This document shows positions 1-7,001 of a stretch of DNA of 12,663 bases, piece by piece. Each line of letters begins with the position of its first letter. Position 1 is the stretch's first letter. This DNA is from Desulfamplus sp. (lineage in GTDB: Bacteria; Desulfobacterota; Desulfobacteria; Desulfobacterales; Desulfobacteraceae): NCBI GenBank assembly GCA_015231395.1, contig JADGBP010000027.1, forward strand, positions 1-12,663. Direction: 5' to 3'. The notes beneath the pieces were generated by a model. The model was not told the origin of the DNA, searched no databases, and worked only from the letters and a program-made list of their open reading frames with translations. The position numbers and the translations under genes are program-made.

Positions 1-61
1 GCATTATATTTTCCATTTAGTATTGTAAACGCTTATGGCAGAGTTTTTGCCCCCCACGACG

Positions 62-184
62 ATGAAAACCCAAATGTGTTTTCACGGTAATGTGTTTTAA
101 GGGTAAAAGGTCATGGTCTGAATTCGACCACCCCGGATCATGAAAATCAGAATGTGTTTTTATGGTAATGTGTTTTCACGGTAT
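62..184. repeat. Two tandem pairs of a 16-bp repeat downstream of bcsA
   Basis: The unit AATGTGTTTTCACGGT (plus strand) occurs at 73-88, 89-104, 151-166 and 167-182. The two inner copies are diverged and the outer two are identical. The similarity extends further left (ATGAAAA at 62 and 140), so the whole is a roughly 45-bp imperfect direct repeat, 62-106 and 140-184, at a constant offset of 78 bases. The last copy overlaps the 3' end of bcsA and contributes its final codon and TGA stop. The spacer holds a small dyad (TGGTC at 114-118, GACCA at 126-130). I see no gene in bases 1-175. The role is unknown. Confidence 0.85.
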
Positions 185-2554
185 TTTTTTTACTGCTTGA
201 ACAACATAGTTTTTCATATTTTCATAGATGATGGAACTCACACCTCTAAAATTGCTTAATGTTCCAATTATCCCTGTTTTAAGAACAAGCAAAAAACCTG
301 ACAGATAATTAACCGAAACATTGTTGCTTTTCTGACTGAAAAATTTCCACCGACTGCTGTCGCCATAGACAAAATTGATAATGTCAACCATCTCTGCCTT
401 CTCCTTCCCTTTAAAAATAACCCCAATAATCGAATGATCATCTTTATACCGGTGCTGCTTGACTTCAACTGGAAGGGAGTATTCACAGCCATAACTGTCT
501 CGGGCATTAATTATAATATCTTTGCCCGTCAATTTTGACTGAACGGATTTAGTGCCGGCAGAGTCGTCGTCAATTCTTATTCCTGCTCCTGATAAAGAGA
601 GATCAAACAGCGTGGCAGAAATCATATCTTTGCCATCTTGGAGATCAAGAAGAATATTCTCATCTGTTACATATCTGTGCATTCCACGCATCTGCCGTCT
701 CTCCCACACTACGCCAAGACATGAGAGCACCATGACGATATTGAATGTATTCCATAACATGCAAAGGACAATAGAATCGGCAACTCCCGGGATTGTAAGC
801 CATCTATAAACTCCTGCGATATAGGCGGCAATGGCAAGAAACAGCATTATGTAAAACGGGGTCGCAAGGTGACTTAAGAAATCTTTTTTTAAGGAGACTG
901 CCTTTGGGGTAACTGTAAAAACTGGAGACCTTGGCTTTAAAATGGCTGATATAATTGCTGGCAGAAGATAGAAACTCTGTATTGTCTCGTAGAGTTCAGA
1001 AAAAAACGGGTGTCGGTAGCGTCCAAAAAGATAGTTGGAAAGAAGATAGGCTCCTGCAAGATGCGGCAGTGCAAATGCCAGAACCTGCAACAGAGATGCA
1101 TTGTAAATTTTAAGACCAAAAAAGAGCAGAATCAGGGGAGATACAAAAAAAATGGATCGTGCGATCCCAAAAAACCAGAAAAAACTGGAGTTAAAGTAAC
1201 ATATTTTCTGGAAAATTGTCAGCCCTTTTTGGAACAGGGGATTCTTCAAGAGAAAAATCTGGATCATACCCTGTGCCCAGCGGCTTCGCTGCACAATAAA
1301 ATCATCAAAAGTTTCCGGGGTAAGCCCTATAATCAGGGGCTTGCACAGATACGCACTATTATATCCCTTACCATGAAGCCCAAGGGCTGTCTCGGCATCC
1401 TCGGTTATGGTTTCCCCCGCGATTCCTCCAACCTCCAGAAGAAACTTGCGACGCAAAAGAGCTGCGGAGCCGCAGAAAAATGAGGCGTTCCAGAAATCAA
1501 GACCCGGATGAATAGCTGCATAAAACATCTCGTTTTCACTTGGACTCTTGCGGAATGTCTCAAGATTTTTTTCAACAGGATCCGGGTTGATAAAAAAATG
1601 TGGGGTTTGCAATAGAAACAGTTTGGGATCCTGAAGAAAAAAACCAACTGTATGGTGGAGAAAATCCCTTGCAGGAACATGGTCGCAGTCAAGAATCAGT
1701 ATCACCTCTCCGCATCCCTGATTCAATCCCTCATTAATACAGGATATTGAGTCAAAGGCATCTTCATCAAGGCGACATTCGCAGCTCATAAGAGATTCAT
1801 TAAGATTTCCGGCTTTGGCACTGACGTTTCTGTCTCTGGTTGCGTAGTTTATTGAAAGCTCTTTTGCGATATTTTTTAGAACACCTGCTCTCTGTCTTGC
1901 ACTGGAAGATTTAGACTCATTCGGGTCATTAACCTTTTGAACTGTCCCACCATCGTCAAGTATATAGACATTTAGTTTTTCTTTTGGATAGAAAAGCTGG
2001 GTGCAGGCTATGGCTGTTACTCTGACCATTTCGACAGGCTCATTATATGTGGGAATATAGACATCAACAGTAGGCAGCTCTTCTATATCTGACGGCAACT
2101 TGGGAGATGTTCTTAGCATGGATGATGAATTAACAAACATGCCCATAAAATAGATAATAATCCCGTAAGTTTCCGCAAAATAGAGAAGAAGCGAAAAGCA
2201 GAACTCAAGACCGTTTGAAAAAGTGATAGTCACAGTTGTTCTGAAAAACCAGTATCTAAGTGTGAGAAAACCACAGGTGGTCATAATAAAAAGTCTGCCA
2301 AGTTGATGAGAAGGGGCTATTTTTTCAGCAAGGTAAGCAACTACAAAAACAGACGCACCCATGAGCATCTGATAATTTAGTGAGAGAAACGTTGAACCGG
2401 CAACCATGTAAATCAGCAGCAGACTTACGGCACATACCTGAAATCCACGCAACGACAAAGCAGTACCATCTTGTAAAGTAGCTAAAGTAGAAATCTGAAG
2501 TTCCTGCGGTGAGGCTGTCTGAGCTTTTATCGTTAATTCCGATTCAGGAACCAT
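176..2554 (-). CDS. bcsA: Cellulose synthase catalytic subunit (BcsA), c-di-GMP-regulated GT2
   Basis: This processive inner-membrane family 2 glycosyltransferase polymerises UDP-glucose into beta-1,4-glucan and threads it across the membrane. The sequence shows N-terminal membrane segments (about residues 38-145), then the catalytic set: VDVYIPTYNEP (163-173), DDGG (200-203), DCD (289-291), the acceptor-site motif FFCGS (359-363), TED (384-386) and QRSRW (422-426). More membrane helices follow (about 452-612). A C-terminal PilZ domain has the c-di-GMP-binding RxxxR (623-627) and DxSxxG (651-656). The length (792 aa) fits the family. The start is set by AGGAGG five bases upstream, inside the preceding gene, which overlaps by 22 bases. 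Two oddities stand out: a Cys-rich insertion of about 25 residues (255-281) just before DCD, and a stop codon supplied by a repeat. FFCGS, QRxRW and PilZ together argue against curdlan, alginate or hyaluronan synthases. Confidence 0.95.
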   Translation of the reverse strand: MVPESELTIKAQTASPQELQISTLATLQDGTALSLRGFQVCAVSLLLIYMVAGSTFLSLNYQMLMGASVFVVAYLAEKIAPSHQLGRLFIMTTCGFLTLRYWFFRTTVTITFSNGLEFCFSLLLYFAETYGIIIYFMGMFVNSSSMLRTSPKLPSDIEELPTVDVYIPTYNEPVEMVRVTAIACTQLFYPKEKLNVYILDDGGTVQKVNDPNESKSSSARQRAGVLKNIAKELSINYATRDRNVSAKAGNLNESLMSCECRLDEDAFDSISCINEGLNQGCGEVILILDCDHVPARDFLHHTVGFFLQDPKLFLLQTPHFFINPDPVEKNLETFRKSPSENEMFYAAIHPGLDFWNASFFCGSAALLRRKFLLEVGGIAGETITEDAETALGLHGKGYNSAYLCKPLIIGLTPETFDDFIVQRSRWAQGMIQIFLLKNPLFQKGLTIFQKICYFNSSFFWFFGIARSIFFVSPLILLFFGLKIYNASLLQVLAFALPHLAGAYLLSNYLFGRYRHPFFSELYETIQSFYLLPAIISAILKPRSPVFTVTPKAVSLKKDFLSHLATPFYIMLFLAIAAYIAGVYRWLTIPGVADSIVLCMLWNTFNIVMVLSCLGVVWERRQMRGMHRYVTDENILLDLQDGKDMISATLFDLSLSGAGIRIDDDSAGTKSVQSKLTGKDIIINARDSYGCEYSLPVEVKQHRYKDDHSIIGVIFKGKEKAEMVDIINFVYGDSSRWKFFSQKSNNVSVNYLSGFLLVLKTGIIGTLSNFRGVSSIIYENMKNYVVQAVKKIP

Positions 2555-5500
2555 TTTTGCCTCCTGACCACAACTGCACCTGTAATAGCCAAAAAAGTTA
2601 CAATGCTGAAAGTTAACATCAATATCAATGTGTTATTGTTATGCCTGTCAGATGTGATGGGGCGTGTGTCTGATGTAATAGAAAATATGTCAGATGTGAT
2701 GGATAATATATCTGACATGATGGGGAATGTTTCCGATGTGATGGGGCGTATGTCTGATGTGATGATCGTGGCGATAAAGCACCCTTGTCCGCTATTTCCT
2801 CCTCCGATACTTATCGTGCTGTTATCCGGTTCTATGGTTTTGGAGACCGTCACCATAACCTGAGCCATATTTCTGCTTTCAAGGTTATCGTTGTCTGTTA
2901 CAATCAAATCATAAATATATATACCTTCATCAGAAGAAGAAAATACCGGTGCGGCAATTAAGCTATCTGAAAGATTTGCCATATTAGAAAGATTTGTCAT
3001 ATTAGAAAAATTATCTGCCGGAATCCACCGATAACCTGAAATTCCTCCATTATGGTCAGGGTCATAGCTTTTCGAGCCGTCCAGAGTTACACTCTCTCCT
3101 GGTAAAATTAGTATATTTTTTTTCTCAATAACCGCAACTGGGAAATGGTTGTTTTTATCATTGGTTTTTACCAAACGCAGATTATCAAGCCATATGCTTC
3201 CTTTTTTACTTGAATCTCCTGACCATGGCACAAACTCAATCTGGGTTATGGCTGAAAAATCCATTGAGGTTTCAGACCCATTCTGTCCTTGCGGATAACG
3301 CCAATCAAAAAATTTTCCATCAATAGGAATAGTGATTGTCTGCCATGGACCATCCTGAATTGTGATAAGATCCGAGTAGTTTGCCATATTATTGCTTACC
3401 ATATTATTGTTTGTAATATCTATATCGCCTGTTATCTCTTGAGCAATTGCCGGTTTACCCTGGTTTCCTGACTTGTCACTCAGAACCATGAGAAAAGAGG
3501 TTTTTTTTGAGCCGACAGTATCTGTTTTGATATCAAACTCAAAAGCATCATATCCTGACCAGTCAGCGGTCGCGTTGTCATGCCCGTAGCTTCCGAAGCT
3601 CTGATACAATTTTCCAGTTTCAGTGTCTGCACTGTTTCTGTCAAACTCAATTTTCATACAGTATTGTCCGCCGAGACGGTTTACATCGCTTTTATCCATA
3701 TAAAAATCGTAGAGATACGGCATGTTTCTGTCATTGGGTGCTCCATGCCCGTCCCACCATCCAATTGAATATGGAGGAATAAGATTAAGGGTATGAGCAA
3801 GAGAGCCTGTTTCAAAATCAATAATACGTTTTTCTCCATTCTCCTCACCTGGAATAACATCCATGATAATTTTTACCTTTACGGGTACGGAGTTTTGCTG
3901 ATTTGTGGAGTTTTGCTCGTCTGTATCGCCTAAAGAAGCTTCTCCATTCGTATCGACAAAAATTTCTGTTTCGTAGCTTCCTGGATCAAGGTCTGACCTG
4001 TTCACAGTAAGATATACAGAGTCTGTAACAGACGCATCACCCATAGCAACCTGACCGCTTACATTGGCGTTAAAAGCGGTTGAATTAAAATTGGTTGAAT
4101 TAGAATTAGCATCAAGACTTGTGGCAGAGCCTTCAATCGTAAGCCATGACGGTTGATTGGAATCAGTTCTGACAGACCATGAGGCTTGGCTTTTAATTTT
4201 AGTGTTGGTTATTTTGATTGCATGGGTAAAAACTGATTTGTCATCATATGTTGTTTTTCCTGTATCATATGGTCTGAAATGAATAGTTTCGGGAGTTACT
4301 AAAATTGTTTTGTCATGGACATTAGCATTCTGAGCAGTATCATTCTGAGTATTAGCTTCCTGAGCATTCGCTTCCAGATAGTTCACTTCATTTTTTTTTT
4401 CATTTACTGAAAACACAAATGCGTAAATTGCAAGAGGATAAAAATCAAATGTCAGCCTTCCGTGGCTATCCATTTCAAGACCTGTGGTATCCATCTCAAC
4501 AACATGCGGGTCATCAAGCCCATATCTGAAAAGGCGTGATAGATGCAAAGTATCACCGAGAGAAGCTGTAGTTGCCGGCGGCAGAACAGTTGAGGCAGCA
4601 GAGAGATCAATAACAGCATTCACAAAATCCTGATTTCTGATGTAATCTCCTGTGACTGTGCTATAACTCCCCTTGTTGACAGCAAATACAACATAATCTC
4701 CATTATCGTTCTGACAGGCATGGACAGAAAAACGTTCCCAGTCACTGGCTTCAGCTTTTACAGAGGTTCCCCTGAAAAAATTGCTCATCATGTAAAATGA
4801 CCAATATTTTGGGTTGGGATTGCCCTCTTCATCAAACATAGCCTGCATGGCACTGTCTCTTTGTGCGTGGGTAAGGTCAGAACCTGACTGATTGGGCTCT
4901 CCAACATACCAGTTACAGGCGAGAGAAACGCCACCACGGGCAAAGAACCCAAGAAAATCCATGTTGCCTATAGCCGTAATTTGTGGAATGGAAGGATGCC
5001 CATCCCAATAAAAATATTCATATTCGGAAAATGAGAGGAGCGTACCAGGGTAATAAGCGTCAATGGCACTGTTAAGGCGGTTCAAAATATTTGTTTTGAC
5101 ACCTGAAAACTGTGTTTCCATATCCCAGCTTTGAAAATTTTTTTGAAAAAAACCTCGGGGTTCTTGAATTGCGTCATAATCGGTCAGACACCTGATGTAA
5201 CGATGTACATCCAAATAGTTTGCAATACGCTTGCCGCTGTTTACTTCATTGGTATTCATCCGTTTAAGGTATTGGGGCAAGTTTTTTTCAGGATCTGTTT
5301 CCCAGCCTGAAATTTCAGGGTCTCCTCCTCTGTTTGGAAAAATGGATTTATCAAACGTAGATTCAGGAGCCTTCATAATCTGCCATGCAGAATCATTTAT
5401 ACGGGCATCTCCTCCAGGTTCGGTAACGGGACAGAGTGGAGAGTAGTCGTTGAACCAGTAAAGAAACCAGTTGGCAGGGGTGGGTCCCAAAGTATTTGCA

Positions 5501-6282
5501 TGGGGATTCACTGCTTTTATGGATTTTGCCACTGTGGCGAATCTGTCGAAGTAATAATCATATGAGATATGAGCATTAAGAACCTGATCTCCATGAGCGG
5601 CATCAGCGTAAAGCGAAGGATAGTCACTTCGTTTCCATGCAATCCACGGCTCATTTCCGATCCCCCAGAAATGCACCTTGTCACCCGCAGATTCAATCCA
5701 CTCCATCACCTCTTCCTGTGACTGAAAATGAGAGTAATACTCTCCATTTGTGTAGGAACTATTTTCAATTCCATCAGAATCTGATGCCACATTCCCAAAA
5801 ACTGAAATCTGGACAAACGGCTCTGCATTTAGTGAATTACGTGTCCAATCAACAAAACTTTCCCAGCTCAAAGATATATACTCGTTTTTTTTGGATATAA
5901 CATTGTAAATTCGATTGTTCTTGAAGTTGTACCGCTCCATATTGGTGGCACCAAGACGCACAACCTCTACTCTTGCGTCCCGAAGCCTCTGTTCCAGCAT
6001 GTGAATGTAGTACCATGATCCCCAGTTAGCTATGTTGACTCCATACAGGTAGGGCGAAATTGGTTTGCGGTCTAAGGCAGGTTCAATGGTCAGGATGACC
6101 GGTGCAGAAGGGTATGCAAAAGAATTTGATTCCTGTGCTGATACAGATTTATTTATGGAACAGATGCCCATAGAGATTATGGAGCAAATGTCCATAGAAA
6201 ACATGGAACCGATGTCCATAGAGAACATGAGCGATAGAAGCGACAGAAAAAATAATCTTTTGCAACTGGATAAATATCTCAT
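2533..6282 (-). CDS. Exported, C-terminally anchored GH44-type endoglucanase with BACON-like, CBM-like and PKD domains
   Basis: Probably a secreted beta-1,4-glucan (cellulose/xyloglucan) hydrolase. Residues 1-49 are a signal peptide ending SVSA. Residues 64-625 resemble glycoside hydrolase family 44: ISPYLYGVNI (75-84), VVRLGATNMERYNF (107-120), the GNEP motif with probable acid/base Glu211, and FSEYEY with probable nucleophile Glu420. Then come a BACON/Ig-like sandwich (about 660-808), a beta-sandwich carbohydrate-binding-like module (818-1040), and a PKD domain (about 1047-1147, DGSKSYDPD). A GGG/GCFIAT motif (1160-1171), six ITSD-type 7-residue repeats, one membrane helix (1219-1239) and a basic tail (RRQKW) end the protein. 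The start has GGAG ten bases upstream. The gene is riddled with in-frame tandem repeats. Its overlap with bcsA suggests it takes the role usually filled by the GH8 enzyme BcsZ. The GH44 assignment rests on motif recognition. Confidence 0.85.
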   Translation of the reverse strand: MRYLSSCKRLFFLSLLSLMFSMDIGSMFSMDICSIISMGICSINKSVSAQESNSFAYPSAPVILTIEPALDRKPISPYLYGVNIANWGSWYYIHMLEQRLRDARVEVVRLGATNMERYNFKNNRIYNVISKKNEYISLSWESFVDWTRNSLNAEPFVQISVFGNVASDSDGIENSSYTNGEYYSHFQSQEEVMEWIESAGDKVHFWGIGNEPWIAWKRSDYPSLYADAAHGDQVLNAHISYDYYFDRFATVAKSIKAVNPHANTLGPTPANWFLYWFNDYSPLCPVTEPGGDARINDSAWQIMKAPESTFDKSIFPNRGGDPEISGWETDPEKNLPQYLKRMNTNEVNSGKRIANYLDVHRYIRCLTDYDAIQEPRGFFQKNFQSWDMETQFSGVKTNILNRLNSAIDAYYPGTLLSFSEYEYFYWDGHPSIPQITAIGNMDFLGFFARGGVSLACNWYVGEPNQSGSDLTHAQRDSAMQAMFDEEGNPNPKYWSFYMMSNFFRGTSVKAEASDWERFSVHACQNDNGDYVVFAVNKGSYSTVTGDYIRNQDFVNAVIDLSAASTVLPPATTASLGDTLHLSRLFRYGLDDPHVVEMDTTGLEMDSHGRLTFDFYPLAIYAFVFSVNEKKNEVNYLEANAQEANTQNDTAQNANVHDKTILVTPETIHFRPYDTGKTTYDDKSVFTHAIKITNTKIKSQASWSVRTDSNQPSWLTIEGSATSLDANSNSTNFNSTAFNANVSGQVAMGDASVTDSVYLTVNRSDLDPGSYETEIFVDTNGEASLGDTDEQNSTNQQNSVPVKVKIIMDVIPGEENGEKRIIDFETGSLAHTLNLIPPYSIGWWDGHGAPNDRNMPYLYDFYMDKSDVNRLGGQYCMKIEFDRNSADTETGKLYQSFGSYGHDNATADWSGYDAFEFDIKTDTVGSKKTSFLMVLSDKSGNQGKPAIAQEITGDIDITNNNMVSNNMANYSDLITIQDGPWQTITIPIDGKFFDWRYPQGQNGSETSMDFSAITQIEFVPWSGDSSKKGSIWLDNLRLVKTNDKNNHFPVAVIEKKNILILPGESVTLDGSKSYDPDHNGGISGYRWIPADNFSNMTNLSNMANLSDSLIAAPVFSSSDEGIYIYDLIVTDNDNLESRNMAQVMVTVSKTIEPDNSTISIGGGNSGQGCFIATIITSDIRPITSETFPIMSDILSITSDIFSITSDTRPITSDRHNNNTLILMLTFSIVTFLAITGAVVVRRQKWFLNRN
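2560..2565 (-). promoter_or_regulatory. Ribosome binding site of bcsA inside the GH44 gene
   Basis: The minus strand reads AGGAGG, followed by five bases and ATG at 2554. It lies within the last codons of the upstream endoglucanase gene, whose TAA is at 2535-2533. Strong match, ideal spacing and a 22-base overlap suggest translational coupling of hydrolase and synthase. Confidence 0.85.
2648..2764. repeat. 21-bp tandem repeat, about 5.6 copies, in the GH44 C-terminus
   Basis: Plus-strand units start at 2648, 2669, 2690, 2711, 2732 and 2753 (partial), with consensus near TCTGATGTGATGGGGAATATG. On the coding strand they encode 7-residue units of the type ITSDIRP/ITSDIFS (residues about 1174-1212). 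These lie between the GCFIAT motif and the terminal membrane helix. Unit length is a multiple of three, so copy changes keep the frame. Confidence 0.92.
2972..3007. repeat. 18-bp tandem repeat, 2 copies, in the PKD domain
   Basis: AGATTTGCCATATTAGAA (2972-2989) is followed directly by a copy with one change (2990-3007). The protein reads NMTNLS then NMANLS (about 1093-1104), an apparent loop insertion within the PKD domain. Confidence 0.85.
3384..3413. repeat. 15-bp tandem repeat, 2 copies, in the CBM-like module
   Basis: CCATATTATTGCTTA (3384-3398) is followed by CCATATTATTGTTTG (3399-3413). The protein is Asn-rich here (NNNMVSNNM, about 958-966), probably a surface loop of the beta-sandwich. 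Confidence 0.75.
4078..4107. repeat. 15-bp tandem repeat, 2 copies, in the BACON-like domain
   Basis: GGTTGAATTAAAATT (4078-4092) is followed by GGTTGAATTAGAATT (4093-4107), one difference. It encodes part of an Asn/Ser/Thr-rich stretch (about 726-735) that interrupts the BACON-like fold between two predicted strands. Confidence 0.82.
4321..4377. repeat. 15-bp tandem repeat, about 3.8 copies, in the linker after the GH44 domain
   Basis: Units begin at 4321, 4336, 4351 and 4366 and are related to ATTAGCTTCCTGAGC. They encode five-residue units EANAQ, EANTQ, NDTAQ, NANVH (about 636-655) in the linker between the catalytic domain and the BACON-like domain. Confidence 0.85.
6164..6235. repeat. 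24-bp tandem repeat, 3 copies, inside the GH44 signal peptide
   Basis: Plus-strand units start with ATGCCCATAGAG (6164), ATGTCCATAGAA (6188) and ATGTCCATAGAG (6212), each 24 bases. On the coding strand they give eight-residue units FSMDIGSM, FSMDICSI, ISMGICSI (residues about 17-41), between the hydrophobic core FFLSLLSL and the probable cleavage site SVSA/Q. This makes the signal peptide unusually long, about 49 residues. Confidence 0.92.
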
Positions 6283-6321
6283 TTTGGTATTTCTCCGCGT
6301 ATCGATAGTCCCTCAGATAAA

Positions 6322-6347
6322 GCAAATTTGCAGCCAATATAAGTCAA
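6322..6347 (-). promoter_or_regulatory. Possible promoter/operator upstream of the GH44-bcsA pair
   Basis: A perfect 10-bp palindrome GCAAATTTGC lies at 6322-6331. A TTGACT box lies upstream of it on the minus strand (6347-6342). No good -10 box sits at the right spacing, so the promoter call is weak. The palindrome, about 40 bases before the start codon, could be an operator. Confidence 0.2.
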
Positions 6348-6349
6348 AA

Positions 6350-6429
6350 CCCCACTCCCATTGCCCTCTCCCCAAAAGATAGGTGGGAGATAAGCACTCT
6401 CTCCCCTTTGGAGAGGGTCTGGGGTGGGG
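6350..6429. repeat. REP-like GC-rich imperfect palindrome between the 145-aa and GH44 genes
   Basis: The left arm (6350-6373) begins CCCCACTCCCATTGCCCTCT, and the right arm (6410-6429) reads GGAGAGGGTCTGGGGTGGGG. The arms pair with a few mismatches and one gap, and an inner hairpin (GGGAGA with TCTCCC) completes a structure of about 80 bases. Its GC content stands out from the AT-rich surroundings. C-rich palindromes of this CCCTCTCC type are widely dispersed in proteobacterial genomes. It lies in a 178-base gap between co-oriented genes, where it could stabilise or attenuate the transcript. Confidence 0.75.
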
Positions 6430-6460
6430 CAAAATAATTATCTGGAAAGCTATATGAATA

Positions 6461-6898
6461 TTATTGTAAATGAAACCAATTATCATGTTCAAATATCCAG
6501 ATCTCATCAACCGCCAGTTCTTTTTTGTGTCCGAGTAACCCTGGAATAGGAATTTTCAACTCAATTGCATAAATAATAGAGACGTTTGCCTGCTTTTTTT
6601 CGGAAATAATTTTAACATCTTTAATAGAATATCGTACTATTTGCAACTGATCACCAAACAGCTTCCGGTACTCAGGCAGTTTAAATTTCTTCTTGTTTAC
6701 ATCTGCCTCAAGTTCATACATGCCATCGTAATCAGCATTGATACGTTTATCCCAGTAAAGTTTTACTTTTTTCCGTAAATTATCTTCTCCAAACGAAGAT
6801 TTGGCAGAAGCCGCATACGCTGCTGACAAAGTCAATATAAAAACAAAAAGCATACTCAAAAAAAATATGCGTTGAAAGAAGCATTTTGTTAATTTCAT
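6461..6898 (-). CDS. Small exported protein, NTF2-like fold suspected, function unknown
   Basis: I do not recognise a named family. Residues 1-32 look like a signal peptide: basic start MKLTKCFFQR, hydrophobic core, Ala-rich end AAYAAS. The mature part, about 113 residues, starts with a helix containing YWDKRINADYDGMYEL. Alternating beta strands follow (YSIKDVKII, ANVSIIYAIEL) and the protein ends DEIWIFEHDNWFHLQ. This order, helix with YW...R...D...Y then strands ending in W...W, resembles small NTF2-like periplasmic proteins. That is a fold guess only. The start has a weak AAGG about seven bases upstream. It lies 103 bases after the 923-aa gene and 178 bases before the GH44 gene on the same strand, so it may share their transcript. 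Confidence 0.8.
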   Translation of the reverse strand: MKLTKCFFQRIFFLSMLFVFILTLSAAYAASAKSSFGEDNLRKKVKLYWDKRINADYDGMYELEADVNKKKFKLPEYRKLFGDQLQIVRYSIKDVKIISEKKQANVSIIYAIELKIPIPGLLGHKKELAVDEIWIFEHDNWFHLQ

Positions 6899-6947
6899 TT
6901 GATAACCTTTTTGCCTTGTTTTTTAAATTTATTTAATCCCAAAATTT

Positions 6948-6977
6948 ATTAGCCCCAAATTTTACTTTGAGGCTAAT
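6948..6977 (-). terminator. Hairpin after the 923-aa gene (possible weak terminator or processing site)
   Basis: The arms are 6948-6959 (ATTAGCCCCAAA) and 6966-6977 (TTTGAGGCTAAT), with a six-base loop. In the minus-strand RNA the single mismatch becomes a U-G wobble, so all 12 pairs form in that direction only, matching the gene direction. It begins 24 bases after the stop codon at 7002. No strong U-run follows (only AAAUUUU), so termination may be partial. Confidence 0.5.
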
Positions 6978-7001
6978 AATGTATCTCATGTTCGTCTGAT
7001 T

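Noticed and set aside
73..182. CRISPR array
   Set aside because: There are only four 16-bp units in two abutting pairs with no regular spacers, and no cas genes.
1010..1483. Plus-strand open frame of 157 codons opposite bcsA
   Set aside because: It lies wholly antisense to the well-supported BcsA catalytic and membrane regions, has no recognisable domain and is Lys/Gln-rich shadow sequence.
176..2554. Curdlan, alginate or hyaluronan synthase instead of cellulose synthase
   Set aside because: The combination of FFCGS, TED, QRxRW, the helices after it and a C-terminal PilZ domain with RxxxR and DxSxxG is characteristic of BcsA.
2603..2863. Plus-strand open frame with MSDVM/NISDMM-type repeats
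   Set aside because: It is the antisense reading of the 21-bp array in the GH44 gene. Repeat periodicity keeps it open; the minus-strand frame has the domains.
2533..6282. Classical GH8 BcsZ
   Set aside because: The protein is far longer. Its GNEP and FSEYEY motifs and the opening ISPYLYGVN fit a GH44-type TIM barrel, not the GH8 fold.
6065..6382. Plus-strand open frame with MSIENME-type repeats
   Set aside because: It is the antisense of the signal-peptide array plus intergenic DNA. No Shine-Dalgarno or homology is evident.
6313..6510. Minus-strand open frame of 65 codons across the REP-like palindrome
   Set aside because: It is composed of the palindrome and the end of the 145-aa gene in another frame. 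Its Pro-rich peptide reflects the C-rich repeat.
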